The notes under the pieces are model-generated. The model worked only from the letters and a program-made list of their open reading frames with translations, had not been told where the DNA came from and did no database searches. The position numbers were made by a program, and so were the translations under genes. Below are positions 27,461-36,074 of a stretch of DNA of 64,000 bases, in pieces. Source of the DNA: Bacillus proteolyticus (GTDB lineage: Bacteria; Bacillota; Bacilli; Bacillales; Bacillaceae_G); assembly GCF_001884065.1 (NCBI RefSeq), contig NZ_MACH01000093.1:124001-188000 (forward strand). The letters are read 5' to 3'. How positions within the stretch are numbered: position 1 is the first letter of the stretch; every line of letters starts with the position of its first letter.

Positions 27461-28819
27461 CTATTTGGCTGTCGTTACATTGTTATTTCCACTAGCGATT
27501 TCTTTTTTCTCTTTATAATAAATTCCATGTTCTTCTTTAACAAATAACAATGCTATGCCACCAATTACAGCAGCAGTTGCAATTGCTGCAAAATTATATT
27601 GAGGCAATAAATGCATGGAAAGAAGAATACCTACCAAAGTTGGAGCTACCACACCTCCAAGACGCCCAAATGCCATTGTACTTCCTACCGCTGTTGAGCG
27701 CATATTACTAGGATAATATTGAGAAACAAATGCATTTGACATATTTTGTAGTCCGACAGAAGAAGCACCAATGACTGAAATTAACAAAAATCCAATAAAC
27801 ATATTATTTACAAATCCAATGAGCGATAACGCAATTGCTCCACAGAAAAATAATGGGACAAGTACTTTTTTAAATCCAATTTTATCTACTATTGGGCCGA
27901 ATATGAGTGTTCCAATAATAGCTCCGATTTGCATGACAGCTGTAAATGTGAGGCTTGATTTGAGATCGTATCCTGACTGCATCATAAGCCTTGGTAACCA
28001 TGTACTCATAGAGTAAATGAGTACGAAAGCACTAAAACATGAAATCCAAAACATAATTGTACTTACGGCGCGCTTTTCCTCAAATAACTTAACAACAGGA
28101 GAACCGGCTTCTTTAGATGGTGGTTTTGTAAATTCAATTGTCACATCTTTACTTAATTGTGGATTTACCTTAGCAATTACTTTTTTAGCTTCTTCTATTT
28201 TTCCTTTCATTAATAGGAAACCAACAGACTCAGGAATACTTTTCATTAAAAACGGGATAAACAATAATGGAACTCCTGCTAACCAAAAAACAGGCTCCCA
28301 TCCTGCTGTCGTAAGAAGGGAACGACTTGTAAGTGCCGCTGCCATTGCTCCAATTGAATATCCACAAAAAACAAAAGATACGATGGCTGTTCGAACTCGT
28401 TTTGGCGAGAATTCTGTTGCTATAGCAATTACATTCGGCATAACTCCACCAAGCCCTATACCTGCGACAACACGGAAAATCGCAAACATTACAGGACCGT
28501 TTGCAAAACCAGATAAACATGTAAATAGACTAAATAAGATTGTAGTTACTATTATGATATTTTTACGACCTATTTTATCAGCTAACAAACCAAAAAAAGC
28601 AGCTCCAATTGCCGTTCCTATAGCTGTATAACTACCAATTGCCCCTGCTGTAACATCTGATATTCCCCACTCTTTAATGAGCGAAGGTACTGTTGCCCCA
28701 TAAATAACAGCATCATATCCATCAAATGCAATTACGATAAATAACCAAAATATTAACCAAATATGCATGGAATGAATACGACTCTCGTCTATCACATTCA
28801 TCGGGTTAATCGATTTCAT
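27461..28819 (-). CDS. MFS transporter, aromatic acid:H+ symporter (AAHS) type
   Basis: A 452-residue transporter with twelve hydrophobic segments. DGYD in the first helix (residues 33-36) is the mark of the AAHS group (PcaK/BenK type); GLLADKIGRK between helices 2 and 3 is the MFS loop motif. It probably imports a benzoate-type acid, such as 4-hydroxybenzoate, 3-hydroxybenzoate or gentisate, for the catabolic operon at 8.3-17.8 kb. A cre site precedes it and a PucR regulator follows. RBS AGGAGGTTATTAAG before the ATG. Confidence 0.9.
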   Translation of the reverse strand: MKSINPMNVIDESRIHSMHIWLIFWLFIVIAFDGYDAVIYGATVPSLIKEWGISDVTAGAIGSYTAIGTAIGAAFFGLLADKIGRKNIIIVTTILFSLFTCLSGFANGPVMFAIFRVVAGIGLGGVMPNVIAIATEFSPKRVRTAIVSFVFCGYSIGAMAAALTSRSLLTTAGWEPVFWLAGVPLLFIPFLMKSIPESVGFLLMKGKIEEAKKVIAKVNPQLSKDVTIEFTKPPSKEAGSPVVKLFEEKRAVSTIMFWISCFSAFVLIYSMSTWLPRLMMQSGYDLKSSLTFTAVMQIGAIIGTLIFGPIVDKIGFKKVLVPLFFCGAIALSLIGFVNNMFIGFLLISVIGASSVGLQNMSNAFVSQYYPSNMRSTAVGSTMAFGRLGGVVAPTLVGILLSMHLLPQYNFAAIATAAVIGGIALLFVKEEHGIYYKEKKEIASGNNNVTTAK

Positions 28820-28869
28820 CTTAATAACCTCCTTATATTGGAATTTTCCTTTTCTCGTACCCCAATAAC

Positions 28870-28883
28870 AGTAAACGCTTTCA
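28870..28883. promoter_or_regulatory. cre site for CcpA upstream of the aromatic-acid transporter
   Basis: TGAAAGCGTTTACT on the minus strand fits the catabolite-responsive element consensus very well. It lies 51-64 bases before the transporter start codon, in or just after the likely promoter, so glucose should repress uptake. Confidence 0.75.
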
Positions 28884-29042
28884 ATGACCCCCTCTCAAGT
28901 TTCTAAAAAAATCTTCTGAATTTTCTGTATTTAAATTGTAATAACTACTATTAAAAATTGTTATCCGTTTTTTATAGGAAATAGAAAAGTAATATTCCTC
29001 TTTAATGCGGGCTTTGCTTCATAGGAATTAAAGCTTGAACAT

Positions 29043-29073
29043 AAAAAAAGAGACGCAATAAGCACCTCTTTTT
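29043..29073 (-). terminator. Terminator
   Basis: On the minus strand AAAGAGGTGC pairs with GCGTCTCTTT (one mismatch) around TTATT, followed by a T run. It ends the 29760-30227/29096-29737 transcript. Confidence 0.8.
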
Positions 29074-29095
29074 CATGTAAATTAATAATTATTAT

Positions 29096-29737
29096 TCAAT
29101 CTTTTATTATTTCTTCAAGTTTCCCTATCATTTTTGCTATAACTATAATTGAATTCTCTGTTTCAAATTCCCCAACATTTAAAGAATGGTTAGCGTTCTT
29201 AACAACATCAATTCTTAAATTCGTTTTATGTAACTGATCAATTTGATCTGCATTATATTGGTGATCTTTATCCCCAATAACTAAAAGCCCTTCATGATTA
29301 CTATGCAAGATAGAATCAAAAATCATATCAAACGTTAGTAAAGGTGTGAGTAATATCATTTTTGACTGTAAAAACTCTTCTCTCTTCATTACATCATTTG
29401 CAATTGGAATTGTTCCGAGTGATTTCCCTAAAAACATTGAATTACTATATTGTCCGTTTTTCAATACTTCACTCATTATAGGATTAATATCATCCATCAT
29501 TATTTTGGTTACTTCTTCCATTGGCTTATTCATTAATTGTCCATCATAAGAATAATGAATATGTACAACATCTATTTTATGTTCAAGCATTAACATCGTT
29601 GCATAATAGAATAACGGTTTATCATAATTGTAACCTGAACCTGAGAACATAAAGCAAACCGTATTAAAACCTTTTTTGATATGTGTGTAACGAATTACTT
29701 TGTCATTTATATGTACCTCTTTTTTAGTCCCCTTCAC
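29096..29737 (-). CDS. Small alpha/beta hydrolase-like protein
   Basis: A 213-residue protein with an alpha/beta hydrolase core: FMFSGSGYNYD oxyanion region, nucleophile-elbow GKSLGT (about residue 104), acid in VIGDKDHQY and histidine in NANHSLN. No signal peptide, so cytoplasmic. Substrate unknown. It starts 22 bases after the NUDIX gene stop and is probably co-transcribed with it. Confidence 0.8.
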   Translation of the reverse strand: MKGTKKEVHINDKVIRYTHIKKGFNTVCFMFSGSGYNYDKPLFYYATMLMLEHKIDVVHIHYSYDGQLMNKPMEEVTKIMMDDINPIMSEVLKNGQYSNSMFLGKSLGTIPIANDVMKREEFLQSKMILLTPLLTFDMIFDSILHSNHEGLLVIGDKDHQYNADQIDQLHKTNLRIDVVKNANHSLNVGEFETENSIIVIAKMIGKLEEIIKD

Positions 29738-29759
29738 CCTTTTCTCCCTCCGAATACCT

Positions 29760-30227
29760 TTACTTTTGTAAAACGATATGTTCTGTATGAACTGCTATTT
29801 CCTTTACTTTCTCTTTTATAAATGCTGGCTGTAAGTTATATGCATGTAATTCTTCTACTGGCACCCACTTAAACAAATACGTTCTACCCTCTTCTTCCAA
29901 AATATATTGATCCGCTCCATTTGCAGGCAATTCATGCAGATCTACTTCATAATAAAAACTAATCTCATGAAACTTTCGCTCAGAAAGTGTAAAGAAATTT
30001 TCTACTGACCATATTAATCTCTTCCCTTTAATAGGAACACCTAGTTCTTCTGCAAGCTCTCGTTTTAACGCATCTTCACTATTTTCTAGCATTTTCACGC
30101 GACCGCCCGGTACGTACCAAAAATCTTCACCGTCACCTTGCAAAATAAGGATTTTATTACCTTGTTTACAAATTGCTCCGACACGGTAATTAAAACATGT
30201 TTTCTCTACTTTAAACGTAAGATCCAC
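29760..30227 (-). CDS. NUDIX hydrolase
   Basis: A 155-residue NUDIX protein; the box GGRVKMLENSEDALKRELAEELG (about 42-64) is complete, with the REx2EE metal ligands. It hydrolyses a nucleoside diphosphate linked to some moiety X; the substrate is not evident. First gene of a pair with the small hydrolase. Confidence 0.9.
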   Translation of the reverse strand: MDLTFKVEKTCFNYRVGAICKQGNKILILQGDGEDFWYVPGGRVKMLENSEDALKRELAEELGVPIKGKRLIWSVENFFTLSERKFHEISFYYEVDLHELPANGADQYILEEEGRTYLFKWVPVEELHAYNLQPAFIKEKVKEIAVHTEHIVLQK

Positions 30228-30612
30228 TATTTTTTACCACCTTTATATAGTTTTGGATTAAAAGATAAAACAATTGTAATTGCAAGTATGTACAATAAAA
30301 AACTATTCTCACAAGCATTTTATCTAATTACACACTAGTATTTATAAATTAAGATTACTAAATCCACTCATGTCTTTCAATATTTTTAGATAAAAAATAC
30401 TATTCTAACTATTTACCCATTAGTTTTTGCTAACTAACTCTTTGTAATGAATAAAAATAATAATCTTCATCCCATAATAACAGGTTGAATATTCTTAATT
30501 TTTATATTGTTTCTTTTGTTTTTATCAATTAATATAAATATGTGGAATAAAAGTAGATATTTGGATATATCTACCGTATTAAATAACAAAATTGTTTCAT
30601 GGGGGGAAATAT
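30228..30612. other. Divergent intergenic region
   Basis: About 385 very AT-rich bases between the NUDIX gene and the esterase-like gene. The only structure seen is an inverted repeat at 30553-30574 (GTAGATAT/ATATCTAC around TTGGAT), about 40 bases before the esterase start, which could be an operator or a leader hairpin. No gene is visible. Confidence 0.5.
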
Positions 30613-32001
30613 GTGTTTACTAAATGGAAAATAGGAATGATTACTTCTCTTCTTGCTTTTACAACATTTACATCTGTGATTTCTGCTGAAGAGAAACCGA
30701 AAGATCAACCAAAATGGGAAGAATGGATAAAAGAAAATGCACAAAAGTTAAACGAACCAAATGCACAAACAAATGAAGATTTATCCTTTTTAAAAGAAAA
30801 AATAAAGGATAAACGAATTGTTCTACTTGGTGAAAGTACACATGGTGCTAAGGAAATAAACCAATCAAAAGTACGTATGATTAAGTATTTACATGAAGAA
30901 ATGGGATATGATGTAATTGCATTTGAAACAGGATTTGCGGAGGCAAATGCTGTAAATCAAAACCTCGACCAACTGACTGCTTTGCAGGCCATGAAAAAAT
31001 CTTTATACGGTGTTTGGCATACTGAAGAAATATTGGAGCTATTTCAATATATAAAAGATCAAAAAGAAAAAGGAACACCTCTTATACTAACAGGGTTTGA
31101 TGCTCAATTCAGATGGTATTCCTATTTCCCTGAGTTTGCAAAAGAATGGTTAGAAAAAATTAATCCTGAAATTGCTAATGATATAGAAATAGCTCATAAA
31201 GAATTACTCAATATAGAGGAGAAAATTGCACCAGTAGATAATAAGTACTCCTACGAACAATATAAAGCGGACGTTCAGCAAGTAATAGCGAAATATGAAA
31301 AAATTAAAACGTTTGTTCAACAACATAAAACCGAATTAAATAAGATAGCTCCATCAAATACATACGATGTAAATCTATTAGAAAAGACTATCAGTATACG
31401 CATTGATACAATTAAAACACTCCAAGATGCTACTGTAAAAGAAAAAAACTTTATTTACCCAACAAACTTTAAACTTACAGATCTATCACTTTATATTCGA
31501 GATCAAAAGATGGGACAATCTTTAGCTTGGTTAAGTGATATTCAATACAAAAATAAAAAAATCATTGTATGGGGACATAACTATCATATCCGAAAACAAA
31601 ATTCAAAAATGATACTCGATTGGACCAAATACCAACAATACAATTTTAAAGCGCCCAATATGATTGATTATTTACCTCAACGGATAAAAGATCAAATGTA
31701 CACAATTGGCGTATATGCATATAGCGGAAATAGTTGGGATAGTACTGAACTTGATAAAATAGTCCCTATAGATACAGACCATGCTGAACAAAGTATCGAG
31801 AATATATTACGAACATCTCAAAACTCTAATGTATTTGTCAATTTGAAAGGAGAACGCAATCGTCCAGAAACATCTTGGATGTTTACTCCTACTACCGCAA
31901 GACACTGGGGTGATAAAGACTTTGAAGAAATTTTGAAGCCAATTGAACAATACGATGGCATACTATGGCTAGAACGTATTTCGCCATCACAATATAAGTA
32001 A
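30613..32001 (+). CDS. Secreted erythromycin-esterase-family protein
   Basis: A 462-residue protein with a Sec signal peptide (basic start, hydrophobic 7-23, ending VISAEE). The domain has the erythromycin-esterase hallmarks: VLLGESTHGAKE, a catalytic-type histidine and glutamate (AFETGFAEAN), and VWGHNYHI further on. Known members hydrolyse macrolide lactones, but the broader family has unknown substrates, and an exported chromosomal member need not confer resistance. The GTG at 30613 is set by GGGGGG about 6 bases upstream; a TTG seven codons earlier has no RBS. Confidence 0.88.
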   Translation: MFTKWKIGMITSLLAFTTFTSVISAEEKPKDQPKWEEWIKENAQKLNEPNAQTNEDLSFLKEKIKDKRIVLLGESTHGAKEINQSKVRMIKYLHEEMGYDVIAFETGFAEANAVNQNLDQLTALQAMKKSLYGVWHTEEILELFQYIKDQKEKGTPLILTGFDAQFRWYSYFPEFAKEWLEKINPEIANDIEIAHKELLNIEEKIAPVDNKYSYEQYKADVQQVIAKYEKIKTFVQQHKTELNKIAPSNTYDVNLLEKTISIRIDTIKTLQDATVKEKNFIYPTNFKLTDLSLYIRDQKMGQSLAWLSDIQYKNKKIIVWGHNYHIRKQNSKMILDWTKYQQYNFKAPNMIDYLPQRIKDQMYTIGVYAYSGNSWDSTELDKIVPIDTDHAEQSIENILRTSQNSNVFVNLKGERNRPETSWMFTPTTARHWGDKDFEEILKPIEQYDGILWLERISPSQYK

Positions 32002-32003
32002 GG

Positions 32004-32045
32004 AAAAGAGCACACTTTCGCTATGAATAAGTGTGCTCTTTTCTA
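32004..32045 (+). terminator. Terminator
   Basis: AAAAGAGCACACT pairs perfectly with AGTGTGCTCTTTT, directly after the stop codon of the erythromycin-esterase-like gene. Confidence 0.9.
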
Positions 32046-32157
32046 TTCATAATAATTACTATAGTTTAGAAATTAATAGAATATCTCCTAGAATAAAGCT
32101 ATATACAATAAATTATACCACCCCTTAAAATCAAATCATTCTGAAAACACCCCTTAT

Positions 32158-33189
32158 TTACCCTTCGTTACACCACTTCTCTAATAATACTCTCTCCCTC
32201 TCACCTGAAATACCTGCTTTTAATCCCCTTTCTTCCATTTCTTTCATCCACTCATACACATCTGTAACAGTATCTTCTAATCTTCTAAAAGTAAGCCCTA
32301 CTTTAACAGCATTCTCGACACTAATAGAAAATCCACCTTTCCATGGCTTCGTTTCACCTTCTAATGAAAAAGTTTCAGGAAGCCATAATGGCATCTCCGT
32401 CCATGGCTGTACTTTATTCTCATGCATAAATGATTCATCAACCCAAACGAATTCAGCATCACTATTCGTAACTTCTTTACACGTATTTAATAGTTCTTCC
32501 ATCGCCAATGTATCATTCGGTCCTGTTACATTGAATGTACCTACTTTATTATGTTCTGCCATGTTTAGTCCAAAACTCGCAACATCCCTTATATCAACGA
32601 ACTGCACTGGACGGTCTTTCCTTCCTGGAACTAACACTTTTCCACCCTTTGCTACGCGCTGAATCCAGTATGGAAGCCGATCTGTATAATCAAACATTCC
32701 CGAAAGAACTCCTGCTCTTACATGTAAAACACGCCCTGGCCAATACTTCTCTGCTTCTTTTTCACATAACACTTTAAGCGCACCATAATGCTCATAAGGA
32801 GATATTTCACCATTCTCTACAGCCTTGATTTGATCAGCCGGTGGTTCAGGTTGTAATGTATAGTCTTCTTTTATGTGGTGGGGAATCCAGTCTTTATACA
32901 CGGAAAGGCTTGAGATGAATATATAGTGTTTTATATTATCTTTTAATACTTCTCCTACAATTCTAATGTGATGCGGAGAAAATCCACATGTATCTATGAC
33001 AACGTCCCATTTTCGATTTTCTAAACTTGATACATCGTCATTCCTGTCACCAATTAACTGCTCCACTTCAGGAAAAATTTCTTTATTTGTTCCACGGTTG
33101 AATAATGTAACTTCATGCCCTCTCTTTAAAGCCTCTTCTACAAATGCTCTTCCTAAAAAACGTGTACCACCTAATATTAGAATTTTCAT
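32158..33189 (-). CDS. NAD-dependent epimerase/dehydratase-like (extended SDR) protein
   Basis: A 343-residue extended short-chain dehydrogenase. N-terminal GGTRFLGRAF binds the dinucleotide; the active-site region holds SSLSVYKDW and, later, YEHYGALK with the Tyr-x3-Lys pair. Resembles plastid/bacterial atypical epimerases that act on nucleotide sugars or RNA, but the substrate is unknown. No partner gene lies on the same strand nearby. Confidence 0.85.
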   Translation of the reverse strand: MKILILGGTRFLGRAFVEEALKRGHEVTLFNRGTNKEIFPEVEQLIGDRNDDVSSLENRKWDVVIDTCGFSPHHIRIVGEVLKDNIKHYIFISSLSVYKDWIPHHIKEDYTLQPEPPADQIKAVENGEISPYEHYGALKVLCEKEAEKYWPGRVLHVRAGVLSGMFDYTDRLPYWIQRVAKGGKVLVPGRKDRPVQFVDIRDVASFGLNMAEHNKVGTFNVTGPNDTLAMEELLNTCKEVTNSDAEFVWVDESFMHENKVQPWTEMPLWLPETFSLEGETKPWKGGFSISVENAVKVGLTFRRLEDTVTDVYEWMKEMEERGLKAGISGERERVLLEKWCNEG

Positions 33190-33510
33190 GGTTCTCCCCC
33201 ATTCGCGATTAAAAATCCTTTCTAATGTTTAACGATTTTTTGTTGTGAAAAGTTACGGTGGATTTGTTGTTTTACTTTAATTTTAATTCTATAAGCAAAA
33301 AAGAGACCATTTTGAAAAATTAATCAAGATGGTTTCTAAATTAAAAAGTAATTATATTTTATATGTATCTTAATTAAATTGCTAACTCTCATTCTGTTCA
33401 TTAATTCTTTAACTCCGCACAACTTCCCCATCAACAACGAAAAATAAGTCCGATGCAAAGGCATCGAACTTATTTTTTTAAGCTTGATAGCTAATAGGTT
33501 TGAATTAAAA
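33190..33510. other. Intergenic region with two hairpins
   Basis: No gene is seen. An imperfect hairpin at 33302-33337 (AGANACCATNTT arms) is followed by a strong terminator at 33444-33481. Confidence 0.5.
33444..33481. terminator. Bidirectional terminator after the SDR gene
   Basis: AATAAGTCCGATGC pairs with GCATCGAACTTATT around AAAG, with A and T runs at both ends. It ends the minus-strand SDR gene. Confidence 0.85.
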
Positions 33511-34269
33511 TTAATATGAAGTCCAGCCGCCGTCTACAGAAATCACTTGTCCGTTTACGAAACTAGCTTCGTCTGAGCCTAAGAAGATAGCCAGTTGTGC
33601 AACTTCTTCTGGTTGTCCAGCACGTGGATTAATTGCCATACCTAATGCCTGGCGGCTTGCACCAAATTCGCTCATATTTGTCATTGTAGAAGCAATGTTT
33701 GTTATGACTGCTCCAGGAGCGATACCGTTACAACGGATGTTGTTGTTAGCATACATAAAGGCCGTGTTTTTTGTTAGGCCAACGACTGCATGTTTAGATG
33801 CTGTGTAAGCAGCACCAGCACGTGCACCGTATAATCCACCTGCAGAAATATTATTGACGATCGTACCATGTCCTTGTTCCAAGAATAGATTCACTGCAAT
33901 ACGCATTGTTTTCATTACAGATACTGTATTCACAGAGAAAACCTTCTCCCAGCGTTCGTCTGAAATTTCACCAACAGGCTCCATTCCATCCATGATACCT
34001 GCATTATTAACAAGAATATCTAATTTCCCGTAAGCTTGTTTTGTTTCATCGAAAAGGCGCTGAATATCTTCATCAGAGGTAACGTTTGTTTGAACAGCAA
34101 TGGCCTCTGCACCTGTAGCTTTAATTCCTTGTACTACATGTTGAGCCCCTTCTAAGTTTAAGTCTGATACAACGACTTTTGCTCCTTCTTTTGCATAACC
34201 TTCTGCAATTGCTTTCCCCATGCCTGACGCAGCACCAGTGACAATTGCTACTTTACCTTTTAATCTCAT
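33511..34269 (-). CDS. Short-chain dehydrogenase/reductase (classical SDR)
   Basis: A 252-residue classical SDR. Cofactor motif TGAASGMGKA (about 11-20), NNAG (86-89 region), catalytic serine in NNISAGGLYG, YTASK with the Tyr and Lys, and the C-terminal VNGQVISVDGGW. Substrate unknown. It is divergent from a TetR-family gene; palindromes in the shared region suggest that the TetR protein controls it, as is common for such SDR genes. Confidence 0.92.
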   Translation of the reverse strand: MRLKGKVAIVTGAASGMGKAIAEGYAKEGAKVVVSDLNLEGAQHVVQGIKATGAEAIAVQTNVTSDEDIQRLFDETKQAYGKLDILVNNAGIMDGMEPVGEISDERWEKVFSVNTVSVMKTMRIAVNLFLEQGHGTIVNNISAGGLYGARAGAAYTASKHAVVGLTKNTAFMYANNNIRCNGIAPGAVITNIASTMTNMSEFGASRQALGMAINPRAGQPEEVAQLAIFLGSDEASFVNGQVISVDGGWTSY

Positions 34270-34289
34270 CTGAAACGGCCCCCTTTATC

Positions 34290-34315
34290 TTTTATTGCAC
34301 AGTTGTTCAATAAAA
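34290..34315. promoter_or_regulatory. 26-bp palindrome near the SDR start, probable TetR operator
   Basis: TTTTATTGCACA and TGTTCAATAAAA are inverted repeats with a single mismatch, spaced by two bases. The half-site TGTTCAATAA recurs in direct orientation at 34364-34373 and 34394-34403, next to the tetR start. Confidence 0.65.
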
Positions 34316-34375
34316 ATTATAATAATATAAAAGAGCGCTTACAATGAGCAAAAAAGCTATAAATGTTCAATAATT

Positions 34376-34397
34376 AACACATCGTACGAAATGTGTT
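34376..34397. promoter_or_regulatory. Inverted repeat before the tetR start
   Basis: AACACAT and ATGTGTT flank CGTACGAA. It lies about 20 bases before the tetR start codon and overlaps one of the TGTTCAATAA copies, so it may be a second operator for autoregulation. Confidence 0.5.
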
Positions 34398-34415
34398 CAA
34401 TAAGAGGTGAAAAAA

Positions 34416-34983
34416 ATGATGCGTACAGATATGCGTATTGTGAAAAACAAAAGAGGCGTTACATAACGCATTGTTAGAATTATTAAACGAAAAAACTTTA
34501 GAAGTCATCTCCATCTCGGAAGTTTGCAGAAAAGCAAAAATAAATCGTGGTACATTTTACTTGCATTATAAACAAGTAGAAGATTTATTTGAGGAGTATT
34601 TTAAAGAAATTACAGCAGATTTGACACGTTCTTATCAAGAACCTTATCGCTACGTATCAGTATTGAAAACTAGTAAATTAGATCCTTCTACAATTCGGAT
34701 TTTTCATCATATCGAAAAATATAAAACTTTCTATAGAATTGTTTTTTCCAAAAAGGTTCCTTTAATGTACTATTATTTATTTTTTGAGGAAATAAAGCAT
34801 TTGTTACTTCACGATAAAGAGGCTTTGCTTAAAGAAGGAGTGAACCATTCACTTTATTGTTCCTACCAAGCGAATGCAATTATTGGCATCATTATTGAGT
34901 GGTATCAAAATGATTTTTCTTATAATACAAGTTATTTAAATGATCAACTTGTTCAATTTTTAAATATAGGAGTAGACGGTTAA
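34416..34983 (+). pseudogene. TetR/AcrR-family regulator with a frameshift near the N terminus
   Basis: A good RBS (GAGGTG) precedes ATG 34416, whose frame begins MMRTDMRIVKNK and stops after 16 codons at a TAA. Removing one A from the A5 run at 34443-34447 joins it to the following frame and restores KTKEALHNALLELLNEKT, a normal TetR beginning, followed by the helix-turn-helix ISISEVCRKAKINRGTFYLHY and a helical ligand domain (TetR_C-like) to the stop at 34983. So the gene is either a recent pseudogene, a slippage-expressed gene, or affected by a sequencing error. An internal TTG at 34471 would truncate the first helix. Confidence 0.8.
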
Positions 34984-35088
34984 TTTAAAACAAAGCTGTT
35001 TTATGGAATTTTTCATTCCGTCTATTTTCATTTCATATATAATTAAAATATCGGATATTCGATTAACAACTTATATATACTTAGGTAG

Positions 35089-35856
35089 GTGAAAAATATT
35101 AATAGAAACATAGTTTATCATTCTACATTATGTATTTATTGTCTCACATCGCTTGTATATATTATCTTACTGAACATAGAAAATGGTCGTAACTATTTAG
35201 GATTTACGATGGTTGTTCCGCTTTTAGCTGTTATTTTATATCAGAAATTATATAAGAAGCAAAAAATAGTTCATACATTTGGAATTTCACGTCCCAAAAT
35301 AAAAACACTCCTTTTCTCCATATTATTCCCACTACTTCTAGGACAATGTCTCCATTTTTATTTTTATTTTTATTTTTATATTTATGATATAAAGTTCTTA
35401 TATAATCATTGGAATGAATTAGGATTTCTCTTGCTTGTTGGTCTTACAGTTGGATCTTTTTCTGCATTATTAGAGGAAATCATATGGCGTGGAAATTTTC
35501 ATTACCATTTACGAAAAAAATATTCATTAACGCAAACAGCAATCATTACTGCATCGCTTTGGTCTTTATGGCATTTACCAGTAGCACTCTTTTATAAGAA
35601 CTATGAGTTATGGATTGTAGGAATATTTAGCTATCTCTCGTTATTATTTATATTATCTATAATTTTGACCTATACGAGAGAGTATAGCCGTTCTGTAATA
35701 ACACCTGCAATTTTACATGGTATGTTTAATGTATTTTATTTAACAGATGGAGTGGCAACCAGGTGCAATATTAGCCTAATGGAATTAACTAAATTTATCT
35801 TGCTGGCAATTGTGTTTGGCATGATATATCTTATACATCGAAAAGTTAAAGAATAA
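35089..35856 (+). CDS. CPBP-family intramembrane protease homologue
   Basis: A 255-residue polytopic protein with about seven hydrophobic segments. The CPBP (Abi) motifs are present: EEIIWRG (about 126-132), SLWHLPVA (about 162-169) and HGMFNV (about 219-224), giving the two glutamates and histidines of the active site. In bacteria such proteins include bacteriocin-immunity and signalling proteases. The GTG start at 35089 is only moderately supported (AGGTAG just upstream). A run of TTTTTA units near 35355-35385 encodes alternating Phe-Tyr. Confidence 0.85.
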   Translation: MKNINRNIVYHSTLCIYCLTSLVYIILLNIENGRNYLGFTMVVPLLAVILYQKLYKKQKIVHTFGISRPKIKTLLFSILFPLLLGQCLHFYFYFYFYIYDIKFLYNHWNELGFLLLVGLTVGSFSALLEEIIWRGNFHYHLRKKYSLTQTAIITASLWSLWHLPVALFYKNYELWIVGIFSYLSLLFILSIILTYTREYSRSVITPAILHGMFNVFYLTDGVATRCNISLMELTKFILLAIVFGMIYLIHRKVKE

Positions 35857-35919
35857 TTTACAATAACAGAAAAAGGTGTTTCAGCTTGCAGTTGAATGTA
35901 CCTTAATTAACTCATAAGT

Positions 35920-35965
35920 ACTTCAACACCTTGCAATTATTCAATAATCGTATAGGTGTTGAAGT
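35920..35965 (+). terminator. Stem-loop with 12-bp perfect arms after the CPBP gene
   Basis: ACTTCAACACCT and AGGTGTTGAAGT form a perfect stem around a 22-base loop, followed by TTTCT. A third, shorter copy (AGGTGTT, about 35872) could pair with the first arm instead, which would give an alternative fold. Confidence 0.6.
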
Positions 35966-36074
35966 TTTCTAATCTTAATTTAACGACTTCTTTCTCACAA
36001 CACTTACTTCTATCATGGAGAACAAAACAAGTATAACTAAATCTTTTATTCTCATTTTCATAAAAATACACATC

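Noticed and set aside
28017-28631. Long plus-strand open frame opposite the MFS transporter
   Set aside because: It lies wholly antisense to a well-supported transporter gene, has no RBS and has no recognisable protein features.
35354-35386. TTTTTA repeat run in the CPBP gene as a phase-variation switch
   Set aside because: Unit length is six bases, so changes keep the frame; it simply encodes Phe-Tyr in a membrane helix.
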